Shown here: positions 1-10,012 of the stretch, piece after piece
Numbering within the stretch: the stretch's first letter is position 1
How the letters are laid out: each line of letters begins with the position of its first letter
NCBI RefSeq assembly: GCF_030253575.1
Contig: NC_080564.1
Coordinates: 10,088,501 to 10,152,500 of the forward strand
Source of the DNA: Rhododendron vialii
Taxonomy: Eukaryota; Streptophyta; Magnoliopsida; Ericales; Ericaceae
DNA length: 64,000 nt
Direction: 5' to 3'
Translations under genes and position numbers: made by a program
The notes under the pieces: model-generated
Databases searched by the model: none
Told to the model about the DNA's origin: nothing
Seen by the model: only the letters and a program-made list of their open reading frames with translations

Positions 1-258
1 ACTAATTGTGCTGACTTTAATACAGTGCAAAAAAAGTTAAAAATTTATTTTTTAATTTTTTAAGAAGGCAATTTCAAGCTCAAAAATCATGTGCTTATGC
101 AAATAATTTTTCTATCAATATGGATCTTGTTTGATAGATCTCATTGAGATCTTTAATACCGGTGCAAAAAAAAAATTTATTTTTCATTTATATTATTTTT
201 GAGTTTGAAAATGTGAAATAAGTACTTTTTTAAAGAAAGTGTTCTGGAACGGGGCCTA
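1..258. repeat. AT-rich MITE-like remnant
   Basis: AT-rich, non-coding. It contains a TTGTTTGATAGATCTC segment that resembles the interior of the Stowaway-type element at 44285-44521 (TTGTTTGATAGTTCTC). Neither end can be defined, and the window starts inside it. Family assignment is tentative. Confidence 0.3.
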
Positions 259-265
259 ATATGCA

Positions 266-583
266 TAGATTGTGCACATATATTAATGTAGGGGCCATCA
301 TGGGTCGTACACAAACGATCTGAGTCGTTCATTAAATTTAAAACATTTTTTCAAGAGCCTTCGCGAAAAATTAGCTCAATCCAATACCTAAAAGTACTCG
401 ATCTAATCATCTAATTTTTCATTCGGGTTTGGACCTAAATAAAAAGATAGATGACTAGATCGATTACTTATAGGTATCAGATTGAGTTGATTTTTTGCGG
501 GGCCATTGAAAAAATATTTTGAATTTAATGAACGGCTCGGATTGTGTTTTGTGGGACCTCAAAATCTGTGCACAATTAGTCTG
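266..583. mobile_element. Hairpin (foldback) MITE
   Basis: The two halves are degenerate inverted copies around a centre near 425. The left arm has TTGTGCACA, then TCGTTCATTAAATTTAAAAC, then CTCAATCCAATACCTA. The right arm has the complements in reverse order (TAGGTATCAGATTGAG, GAATTTAATGAACGG, TGTGCACAA). There is no coding capacity. It resembles in build the hairpins at 7.8, 8.2, 27.1 and 45.1 kb. Superfamily unknown; no target-site duplication was identified. Confidence 0.6.
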
Positions 584-591
584 TGTCAGTA

Positions 592-1423
592 GCAGCTCTC
601 ATAAAATATTTTCTGACGTAAAAAAAAATTCATGTAAAATAATTTTGCAAAAAATAAAAGTTTCGTTTTTATTTTTTGATGTTTGGTTGATAATTGTCCC
701 ACACGGAAAGTTTTCTGAAACAAACCCTATGAGTTAGAGTTCTAGTTCAGACTAATAAAAAAATAATTGTAAATTAGCTCGACTCCCTCTCTCTAAACGT
801 AAACATACATACATATGTGTATATTACATACAAATTTGTGTGGTCTTTGATGAGAAAACACAACGTTAAGTCATAGGTAAATGAGATTGAAGCTGGCGGG
901 GACCTCATTGACCGCGTCGTTTCGAGTCAAAAATAAATTTATAAAAACTTGGAGTTAATTACTACTCCGTAGAATAGTGGTCAAGACCGAGTGTCGATCC
1001 TCAGGGACAGTATGGCTAAGTTACTTTAAATTCGATTAACTTCTAGATTAATTTGGACATAAAAAGTTGGATTGATTTGATTTTGAGAATTGATTAAATA
1101 AAGAAAACAATTAAAGTAAGAGTTTGAAAGTTGATGGGAAAAAGATCTAGGGTTTCGAATCCACTCCGACCACATAATAATAATATACATAGGCTAGGTT
1201 TAATTATTCGAATCAGAAGGGATTATCACTAGAACTTGCAAACCCTTTCGATAATCGTCAAGAAAATAATTGTTTTGTTAAAAAGCATAGACTGTCCCAT
1301 AGCATGGACCGTCTCAGTAGCACGGTCAGGCCGCCTAACGGCACGATCCGTCTTACAATCATAATCTATCTTAGAACTTCAATCACAATCAATGAAAACC
1401 ATTGTATAACTCGTATTTGAAAA
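592..1423. other. Gene-free stretch, retroelement-like
   Basis: No coding region is seen. The part from about 960 to 1400, with phrases such as GTGTCGATCCTCAGGGACAG, looks like untranslated retrotransposon DNA, but I cannot delimit an element. A weakly similar sequence appears inverted at about 4230-4370, on the other side of the copia fossil. Confidence 0.35.
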
Positions 1424-2078
1424 TGTTGGGAAAATTTCGGCGTAACATATAATTCCAGAGAACACTTTCATTGATACTGTAACAATTACATAATCGAGGC
1501 ATAATATAATTACAAAACAGAATGGAACAGTCGAGATACAAACTGTTTTTCCAGAAAAACAAACCGAGTCCTGTGTGATACCACAGTCTCTTTAAGAAAG
1601 ATTCGCCGCCTACCGTCGGTGTTGTAGGTTCGAGTTCAGCGTCTTCCTCCCAGGGTTGGCTCGGCTTAACCGCAAGCCGTCGGAACACCACCGTCAACCG
1701 CCTTAGCGAACTGACTACCGTCTGCCTTTCTCTCTCAAAAAACGAATTTCAGAATATGCAGGAGGATTGTGGAATTGCTTGTACTCTGAACAAAACGGGA
1801 TACACCATATATATAGCAAAAGACCATTGGTAATAACTCCTGTAATGAATTCTGCACAATGAATTCAGAAATTGATTTATGCCATCAAGGAGGGAGGTAA
1901 CGGGAATGAATACACCATCATGGGCAGGGGTTACAGAAGTTACGAAATCCCACACATCAATACGTCTATTGATTACGGGGCTTCCAGATACAACGAACCC
2001 GGTACATGCTCGGTTGCCTCGAGAGACCCTCCGGTAGCCCCGATTTCATTCATCTGAAATTTCGTAAAATTTCCAACA
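1424..2078 (-). repeat. 3' LTR of the copia fossil
   Basis: 655 bp bounded by the inverted termini TGTTGG and CCAACA, next to the primer tract at 2081-2088. On the minus strand there is a TATA-like TATATATATGG near 1815, the expected place for an LTR promoter. No matching second LTR was found in the window. Confidence 0.75.
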
Positions 2079-2656
2079 ATCCCCCCCCATGAATGGAATT
2101 GGCAGTCGTAGAGTACAAAGTTGATCCGAGAGAGCGACAACGGATAATTCCTGCATAGGATAGGTGGCTTTTGGCCTGGAACCTTCCCTTGTGATAGCCT
2201 ATCGGGTTTACTGGCAAACCAGTGTGCGGTCCCGCTTTGAACTGTTCCGCCGCCGATGTAAACCGAGACAATAGACGTCACACAGGACTTCTCCTGACGT
2301 AGTTCAGCTCTCACTGTTGGGTTCATTTTGGCCATGACACCCCCTACCTGGTTCTGCGAGTATTTTCTCGAGAATTTCACCACAATTCTCAAAGAAGCGG
2401 CCCCATTTCATACTAACATAGGTGACCTTCCTATAAAGGGTATCCTGCTATACCCCGCCTGGCAATCCAGCTCATAGGAGTCATTAAAAGCAATGCTTAA
2501 CCTCTTTCCAATTACAGGTATCATTGTTCTACACCATAGGAATGGGCAGGAGACCGAGTCTCCTCAGTGATCGTTCTCAACTACTCGCGTAAGATAGTCT
2601 CATTGAACCTAGATCTTGGGATCTCCAGTCAGCTAGGTTGGCTACCCTCGCGGTAA

Positions 2657-2759
2657 CTATAAGCGTAGTGGCTTTAGCCCCATCCCTTTCGATGCTTGCT
2701 CAACTAACTCTCGGTTTAACCCTTTGGTTAGTGGATCTGCAATATTGTCCTTTGACCTA

Positions 2760-2794
<35 letters not shown>

Positions 2795-2819
2795 TTGCCT
2801 AAAGGTATTATGTCTACGT

Positions 2820-2861
<42 letters not shown>

Positions 2862-4146
2862 CTACCAATTGGAGATTGACTGTCGCAATGGATACTGATT
2901 GCTGGCACAGGTTTCGGCCATCTTGGAATATCCTCCAAAAATTGACGGAGCCACTTGGCCTCCTCAGATGCTTTATCTAGAGCGATAAACTCTGATTCCA
3001 TTGTAGAACGTGCTATACACGTCTGTTTGGAGGATTTCCAAGAAACGGCTGCACCACCAAGTATAAAGACATATCCACTTGTGGATTTTGAGTCCTTCAT
3101 ATCTGATATCCAATTAGCATCACAATACCCTTCCAATACTGCTGGATATCTGGTGTAGTGCAACCCCAGATCACGAGTATACCTCAAATAGTGCAGAACC
3201 CTGACTATTGCCTTCCAGTGATCACGACTTGGATTACTCGTGTATCTGCTCAATCTGCTAACTGAATAAGCTATATCGGGCCTTGTACAACTCATTAGGT
3301 ACATCAGGCTCCCAATTATTTGAGAATACTCTAATTGAGATACGCCTTCCCCCCCATTCTTGGATAAATGTAGACTTAAATCCACAGGGGTTCTTGCGAC
3401 ACTTGAATCAGACGAGTTGAACTTTTCAAGAATCTTGTCAACGTAATGTGTTTGAGACAATGCAAGTCCGACAGATGTTCTGGTGATCTTGACACCCAGA
3501 ATGAAATCTGCAAGGCCCATATCCTTCATGTCAAACTTTGAGTTTAACATATCTTTGGTAGATTGAATGACCCTTTCATTGCTACCAACAATGAGCATGT
3601 CATCAACGTAGAGACACAAAATGACGTACCCTTCGTCTGTGTCTTTGACATAAACACACTTGTCACATTCGTTGATCTTGAAGCCACTTGACAACATAGC
3701 ATTGTGAAATTTCTCATGCCATTGTTTTGGTGCTTGCTTTAGACCATACAATGATCTAACAAGCCTACATACTTTCCCTTGTTGGCTTGGAGCGGAAAAA
3801 CCCTCGGGTTGTTCCATGTAGATCTCTTCATCTAAATCGCTATTCAGGTTACATCCATTTGATGTATCTCAAGGTTACGCAAAGCTGCGACCGCGATGAT
3901 CATCCGGATGGAAGTAATCCTTGAGACTGGTGAGTAAGTATCAAAGTAATCTAGGCCTTCTTTTTGTCTGTATCTTTTGATAACAAGCCTAGTTTTGTAC
4001 TTTTCAATTGACCCATCTGCTTTCATTTTCCTTTTGAAGATCCACTTGTAGCCGAGAGGCTTACTGCCTGGTGGCAAATCCACCAGTTCCCACGTATGGT
4101 TTTGTAGTATGGAGTCAATCTCACTCTTAATGGCCTCTTTCCACAA
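2657..4146 (-). pseudogene. Copia reverse transcriptase/RNase H fossil
   Basis: Minus-strand pol remnant of the copia element. It holds the copia reverse transcriptase with the catalytic YVDDM motif ([13 protein letters not shown]) and the RNase H region ([32 protein letters not shown]). The upstream piece has the typical WKEAIKSEIDSI and GYKWIFKRK motifs. The two pieces do not lie in one open frame and the rest of pol is absent, so this is a broken fossil with at least one internal break plus the 5' truncation. Confidence 0.9.
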
Positions 4147-4225
4147 AGGACCCTCAGGGCAACTTACTGCTTCCTGGTACGTCCGAGGCTCATTTTCTAC
4201 CAGATAAGTCAGAAAATCTGGACCA

Positions 4226-6145
4226 AAAGATGTTGATCAAAACAAAACAGGTTAATAGTCATACAATCGATTCGAATAATAAACCAAAATCCTATGCATA
4301 AACAGAGTTACTCAATATGAAGTTTCATCTTCTCCCTAGACAACGAGTTTAGCCGGCCATGAGAATAGAAATCGTAAATGTATGAATTGATGAAGTCATG
4401 ATCGAAATGGTAAAAAAAAATCCACTCAACCAATCGAGAGCCCCACGTCCATGAACTGCCGTAGCCGAGAGCATCTGAAAACCCTTTTTGTCGAATTTTT
4501 AGTAAATGTCGTGCCAGACTTTTCTTTGCCAGGTCATAATGATGGAGTTATTACACCCTAGGTCCTTAGACTTTTCTCTCTATTCTCTCCATTCCGAACT
4601 TTCTCCCTAAACTTTGTGTACCAATTAAGAGTCAACTGATAAGCACCTAAGATTGCTTGATCGTGGTGCTTAAGTCCGTTAGTTAGAAGTGTTTTTAGTT
4701 ATTATTTGTCGCTTTTATTCAATATTGCTCGTAAGGTAGTTTGTTAAGTGTTTCAGGCAAAACGCCCTTAAAAGGCGTATTTTGATTGTAAAGCCAACCC
4801 CCAAGTTAGTTCAAGTATCATCGCCCGGTGGAACTTGTGCCAAAGTGACCAAAGAACGAATGCGAGAAGCGTCGGGCAAGCCAGTGTCGTCGGGTGTCAA
4901 GTTCTGGAGGCTAGCTTTCCTTTATGAAGATAAGCTCTGCGTATTGATACGGATTAAGGGCCGTATTGATACGCGTTGGTTAATTGGGCAGGCAGAGAGT
5001 TCCGTATCGATACGGCCATAAACCGTATCGATACGGGCGCGTTACGGGGAAATTGGTCTTTTCAGCTTAGCGATGTGGTATCGATACTTTACATAATTTG
5101 TATCGATACGGGGAGCTCTCGGCCAGATATTTTGTTACTTTTTGGACTTTCCATTTATGGAATACTTGCCTTTAATAGTATGTTTCTTAGATATTTGATG
5201 AGAGAGAAACCCATGGTGTATAAATAGGGGCTTCATCTCTCTCTTTTGTAGCTAGCACATTATTAACTTTAGTTTTTCCTCCATTAATGTTCTTTTAAGC
5301 TTTTCAAGAGTAATTTCCATAGAACTCAAGTAAGTTTGTTCTCGTTTGTTAATTTCTCGTTAATTAAAGTTGTTCGTACGACTTGGATCCTTTATAATAT
5401 CAAGTTTGTTTCGTTTTTATCGGTTAAAAATCATGTCTCATTTTTATGCTTTCTTTTATGCTTTAGCTATGTGTGAGTAGTCGATAGGCCAAGTCTCGGG
5501 GTAATCTTTCCCGAGTACTTAGGTGGTTACTTGGTTCTCAAGTCCTCGAGCTTAAAATCATGATTTTCGGAGTAGAGCTTAACTTGCATCTTTGGTCTAA
5601 ACAAGGGGTGTTAACTCCTTGGTAAGATGTTTAGCCAAGCGGTCTTGGCAAAAAGCTTACCGAGGGCTCGTGGCCTCCTATGTGTTCGACAAATATTAAA
5701 AACAAGTTGGTTCGTCTCCGTGTAATCACATCTTTTGTTAAACGAAGTCATTAAAGCTAAATTCTTCGAGCTTGAGCACGTGGTCGTGACTCTTGCCTGA
5801 GTTATAATCGAGAACCGGTAACGGCTTAAGTCAAGGGTTAGACGATCCCTAGACTTGCCTCTTTTAGTTTATTAAGCATTTTCCTAGTCTTTTGCCTTGG
5901 CAATTTTCACCGTTTCAAAGCATCACCAAGTTGGTCGTCTTGAACGCTGCATTCTACCATTTAAAACTTACAATCCGATTAAGCTATCTTGCGAATTTCC
6001 TATGGTACGATCCCAGTCTTACCGGTTTATTATGCTACCGACGACCTAGCTCTACGTTTGGGGTATTTCTCAATCTCATTTGAAGGCGAGGTTTGAAGGT
6101 TAAGCATCAACCTTGGAAGCCATATTAGGGAGTCTATTGAAGCAC
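4226..6145 (+). repeat. LTR-like non-coding retroelement DNA
   Basis: No protein-coding region. A good TATA box (GTATAAATAGGGGC, about 5218-5231) sits downstream of a cluster of palindromic repeats, and the following several hundred bases resemble the long untranslated R/U5 and leader of Ty3/gypsy-type elements. I could not find both ends or a paired LTR, so limits and superfamily are inferred. It would be an old, broken copy. Confidence 0.4.
4939..5111. repeat. Cluster of GTATCGATAC palindromes
   Basis: Six related palindromic words in 173 bp: 4939-4952 and 4961-4975 (variants with GTATTGATAC), 5002-5015 and 5023-5036 (both exactly CCGTATCGATACGG), 5077-5088 and 5100-5111 (core GTATCGATAC). 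They end about 105 bp upstream of the TATA box at about 5219. Confidence 0.9.
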
Positions 6146-6148
6146 TAA

Positions 6149-6783
6149 CAGCCCCTTTGGCAAAGAAGGTGAGAAAAGAAAAGAGAAAGGAGTGGTCTCC
6201 TTTATTAGTGAGAAAAGAGAAGAAATGGTTGTGATTTCTCACCCACCCATCCAAACAATCGTGAGAAATCAAACTCTCTCCACATCTCTAGCGACTTCAA
6301 CTCCATTTTCGGCGACCTCAACTCCATCTCCGACGACCTGAAAGTTTCTGTTTCGCTCTTCTCCGGCGACTAAATATCATCTCTGGCGACTGGAACTTCA
6401 TCTCCAGCGACTATAACCCCATCTCCGGTGACTGGTCCGAAATCAAAATGTTCAAAACTCAGTTTTGATTACAAAAGTAGCTTCTCTTTGACGAGACGAA
6501 GACAACGGTGCAAGTACGACAACGATCTGATGAAAGGGTGGACCACACGTGCTGCCGGAAGTTGCCCGAGTGAGATCTACTCTCACCCACGCACCTCACT
6601 CTCTCCCTTTCTCCCGGAATCTTGCCACTTTTGGTGAGAAACGGAATTGAGGTGTGAGGGGGTTCCTGTCTCCCTCATTCTCTCACCCTTTTTCGCCTCC
6701 TGAGCCTTCCAAACGAGGGAGAGAATCCCTTCTCCGTCCGTCCCCTTTCTTTTCTCTCGAAAACCCTCCTTCCAAACGAGCTG
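6149..6783. mobile_element. PIF/Harbinger-like non-autonomous element
   Basis: 635 bp flanked by a TAA target duplication (6146-6148 and 6784-6786). The termini are inverted: CAGCCCCTTTGG on the left and CCAAACGAGCTG on the right. A 3-bp TAA duplication with such ends fits PIF/Harbinger elements. There is no transposase; the interior is GC-richer than its surroundings and includes an iterated segment at 6290-6435. Confidence 0.6.
6290..6435 (+). repeat. Degenerate 20-25 bp tandem repeats
   Basis: About six to seven imperfect repeats of a unit like AACTCCATCTCCGGCGACT, inside the Harbinger-like element. Variants include TTCGGCGACCTC, TCCGACGACCTG, TCCGGCGACTAA, TCTGGCGACTGG, TCCAGCGACTAT and TCCGGTGACTGG. 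Confidence 0.75.
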
Positions 6784-6786
6784 TAA

Positions 6787-7812
6787 GACCATCTCCAAAG
6801 ACTCGCCCCAGCCCAAAAATTGACAAAAGTGGCGAGAAAACCGGTGAAATCACATACCCAGGAGGCTTGCTCCAGCCACGCCAATTTGCTTGGGAGCTAC
6901 AGTACCTCGCTTGAACCAGCAAGGTACGGATCACTCGCCCCATATTATTTTACTATTTTCTACTTTGCCGAACTGCTGGAGTTTTCGAAAATTGACAAAT
7001 TTGTGGTTACGAAATCGACGGAAACTTGCCCCAGAAGTACGAATCATCTTTAAATCCGATTTGTGGGATTTGAGAGAAGAGGATTTGTGGGTTTCGATTT
7101 CAGTTAGAGAGAGAGAGGGAGAGGGAGAGAGAGAGAGACGGAGACGTGGGTTTCACTATCATTTAAGACAGAAGTTTGTACGTCGATGTCGGAGAAGGAG
7201 AATTGTGATGGCGATGAGATCCGGGTTGTACGCATATGGAGTATTAATATAATAATTAACCTAAAAAAGCTAGGCTGTTGGATAGTGTAAAAACTTGGGC
7301 TAACTAAACCAGAAAAATACGTTTTCTAACTAATTTGCTTAAAATTTTGTTAAGGCGGTTGGGAATGCTATAAAGTAACAAAAAAATAATAAATATTCAC
7401 TGCTATCTTTTGCCCATCAGTTCATGGCACCTAGCCATCTAGGTGCCATTTAAGGAGCCTGCTTTTGTTCGTTAAGGTTTTGTTTCGAATGTTTTCGAAA
7501 AATGACAAATCAAAATTGAAAAATTTTAAAATAAATTTAATGAGCTGACAATAATGCGTATGTGAATGTGAATTAAAGGGTATAAAAAAAACATAGAAAT
7601 ACGTATTTTTCTTATTTTTTAATATGCTTATCGTCAGCTCAGTAGACTGACAATAACAAGACCGATCAAAATTAAACTTTTGAAACTGGTTGATAAAGAA
7701 AGGTTAAAAATGTAACGCCGGCCGCTTCTTTTCTATTCCACCCCATCTATATACGCGACGGTCCTCTGACTCCTCTCAAAAAAATTCGATACAAATTTTG
7801 ATACAAAATCAC
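6787..7812. other. Gene-free stretch
   Basis: No gene is supported. It holds a GA-rich microsatellite at about 7106-7142 and otherwise AT-rich single-copy-looking sequence. Short open frames here are not conserved-looking. Confidence 0.5.
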
Positions 7813-8070
7813 TTTGGAGTCCAATGCAAACGTTCAGTGTTGTTCAATTTGTTTAAAATATACTATTATTAAGAGTTATTGTAAAATTCAACTTATTCAG
7901 ATATCGGTAAGTGTTTGATGGTATATGTCCTTAAATTTGACAAGATAAAAACTAAATAAATCGATTAAGCACTTACCGTTATCTAAATAAGTTGAGTTTT
8001 ACGGGAATTCCTAACAAAACGTTTTAAACAAATTGAACAAACGACCTCGATTATTTGCGTGAAACTCCGA
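7813..8070. mobile_element. Hairpin MITE, copy 1 of an adjacent pair
   Basis: Degenerate inverted arms around a centre near 7941. The left arm runs TTCAATTTGTTTAAAATA, AAGAGTTATTGTAAAATTC, TATCGGTAAGTG. The right arm carries CACTTACCGTTATCT, GAGTTTTACGG, TTTTAAACAAATTGAA. Non-coding. The core matches the neighbouring element at 8200-8453. Confidence 0.65.
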
Positions 8071-8199
8071 AAAGAGCACAATGCAAAACTTGTGTTGACT
8101 TTCATACGCGGGGAACCAGCCCCATATATTATATTTATATGATGCTAACACATAGTTTGACACATAAAATGACACTCAACTTGTGTGAAAACCCATTTT

Positions 8200-8453
8200 A
8201 AAGTCTCGCGCAAATGATCAGAGTGTACAATTTGTTTAAAACATATTTGTAAGAGTTCTCGTAAAAAAGTAAACTCATTCGAATATCGATAAAAACTCTA
8301 TTGGTATTTGTCTCTAAAATTACAGAATAAAAACTAAATGAATCGATCAAGTCCTTATCAATACTCGAATGAGTTTACTTTTTTATTACGAAAACTCTTA
8401 ACATTATGTTTTAAACAGATTGAATGGCTGCGATTATTTGCTCGGGACTTCGA
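8200..8453. mobile_element. Hairpin MITE, copy 2 of an adjacent pair
   Basis: Degenerate inverted arms: left AATTTGTTTAAAACATA, AAGAGTTCTCGTAAAAAAGT, ACTCATTCGAATATCG; right CGAATGAGTTTACTTTTTTA, CGAAAACTCTTAACATTATG, TTTTAAACAGATTGAA. Same core as the element at 7813-8070 and related to those at 27.1 and 45.1 kb. Confidence 0.7.
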
Positions 8454-8766
8454 GTGGAGCCCGGCGCGAATATATATTTGCAAATGCGCTATGCGTATTT
8501 TAAAACATTAGAGATAAAATTTTGGAGTGCATCTATAAAAAAAGTGGAGGAACAAAATTATTTTCATATGTATATATACACATATATACACAACCATCGA
8601 TTCCTCCGGAAATCCTTGAATCAGTTTTATACGCTACTCCTATTATTCAACATTCACCCACGCCCGTACCCCAGCCCCATCGTCTTCTCCGTCCGCCATC
8701 GCGGCCGATCATCACCACTTCGTCTGTCGTCGTCGATCTCCCTCTGCTGAGTTTTCCGGCTGTAAG

Positions 8767-8775
<9 letters not shown>

Positions 8776-8814
<39 letters not shown>
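8776..8814 (+). repeat. (CT)n microsatellite
   Basis: About 39 bp of CT repeats just after a GTAAGT at about 8761. It probably lies in the first (leader) intron or leader of the gene at 9530. Confidence 0.85.
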
Positions 8815-8816
<2 letters not shown>

Positions 8817-9370
8817 GTTAGCAATAACTGTTGTATAAATGGGATTCGTTTCTTTTTGTAGATAATCAGTTGGTTGTTTTGAACTAAGAAGAAGTAGGGT
8901 TTGCTCTAGACCTTTTTCTTAAACTGATTGTGCTTCCCTAACAGTATTTGTTGAGATTTTGGTTCATCTTAGATTTTCTCTCTGTTTTTCAGTTTGAGAT
9001 GAAACTGTTGTATAAATGGGATTTAGTTCTCTAGATGTATTGTTAGTTGGTTGTTTTGAATTGGCTGGCTTGTGAATTTGGACAATCAATAACGTTGTTG
9101 CAAATAATAATAATAAAAAAATCAATGACGTAGTTCAAATGGGTCTATTTTGGTTTGGTCTATCAATTTTTTGTTGCTTGATTGGTCTTGACTGGACCGC
9201 TTAAGGGAGAGATTCGGTTTCCCGTTCGGTTCGGAGAATACTCGAACCCTGTTTGGTTCAGGTATGGGAGAAGTCCCCTCTACTGTCCGGTTATTGGGGC
9301 GGATTCGGGTAGGGTAGTCATATCGGGTACGGAAATGCCCATATCCGCCCAATTCTCCCAGTTGCCATTT

Positions 9371-9399
9371 CTATACATATAAAACCATCGATTCCTCCG
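9371..9399 (+). promoter_or_regulatory. Candidate TATA box and duplicated leader word
   Basis: CTATACATATAAAA is followed by ACCATCGATTCCTCCG (9384-9399), about 130 bp before the ATG at 9530. The same 16 bases occur at 8593-8608, also just after a TATA-rich stretch. Confidence 0.35.
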
Positions 9400-9529
9400 C
9401 AACTCTTGCAACTGTGTTTCGAATGAACCCTTTTTAATTTCTTCACAAAAAAATTCCACCTGATCAACTATTGCACGGAAATTGTTTCCCCTCCAATCTG
9501 GAAAAGCAGCTTTGAAAATTGATTCAACG

Positions 9530-10012
9530 ATGAGGACGATTTCATCATCAGTGTTCACCATGTTGTCTCCACCCATTATGCCTCATCTTCAAAGGCATTC
9601 GTTGTTTGGTTTCAAAGGGAGACAACCCATCAGTACCACAATCGATGCCCTTTCCAACAACGGTGCCGTTTCTCGCGGCGAGGCTTTGTGTAATGCAGTT
9701 GAAGATGCTCACAGGCGAAGAAGCAGTCTTGAATCGCTGTTTTGTTATGATAAGGCTATACCGGAGGAGATAATTGAGACGCCAGTAGGTTTATCTTTAG
9801 CAAAGAAAGTAATTGGAGATAACCCCAGCTGCCCTGATTGCCAAGCCAAAGGGGCTGTCCTTTGCCGCACTTGCTCTGGTTCTGGCTTATATGTTGACTC
9901 TATATTGGAAAGCCAAGGCATCATTGTCAAAGTCCGATGCTTAGGTTGTGGTGGAACTGGTAATATTTTGTGTTTAGAATGCGGTGGCCGTGGTCACGTT
10001 GATCTTAAATGA
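9530..10012 (+). CDS. Plastid-type DnaJ cysteine-rich zinc-finger protein (BSD2-like)
   Basis: Single-exon gene, 160 residues. The C-terminal third is a DnaJ-type cysteine-rich domain with four zinc-ligand pairs: C101-x2-C104 (CPDCQAKG), C112-x2-C115 (CRTCSGSG), C137-x2-C140 (CLGCGGTG) and C148-x2-C151 (CLECGGRG). There is no J domain, as in the BSD2/PSA2-like chaperone-related proteins of plants. The first ~50 residues are rich in Ser, Arg and Pro and poor in acidic residues, as expected of a chloroplast transit peptide. The ATG at 9530 is the first in frame; the open frame extends upstream only through non-ATG codons. Family members assist folding or assembly of photosynthetic complexes; the exact client here is unknown. 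A TATA-like CTATACATATAAAA lies at about 9371-9384, and a second possible promoter/leader lies near 8590-8763. Family call good, target unsure. Confidence 0.85.
   Translation: MRTISSSVFTMLSPPIMPHLQRHSLFGFKGRQPISTTIDALSNNGAVSRGEALCNAVEDAHRRRSSLESLFCYDKAIPEEIIETPVGLSLAKKVIGDNPSCPDCQAKGAVLCRTCSGSGLYVDSILESQGIIVKVRCLGCGGTGNILCLECGGRGHVDLK

Larger units (their letters stand above)
1424..4225 (-). mobile_element. Ty1/copia LTR retrotransposon fossil, one-ended
   Basis: A minus-strand copia-type fossil. Parts in element order from high to low coordinate: reverse transcriptase and RNase H region (about 4146 to 2657), a spacer, a purine-rich primer tract (poly-C on the plus strand, 2081-2088), then the 3' LTR. 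The tract lies 2 bp from the LTR edge, as the family expects. No second LTR and no gag, protease or integrase are seen, so the element is 5'-truncated and broken. It cannot be dated by LTR comparison. The upper limit of about 4225 is approximate. Confidence 0.85.
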
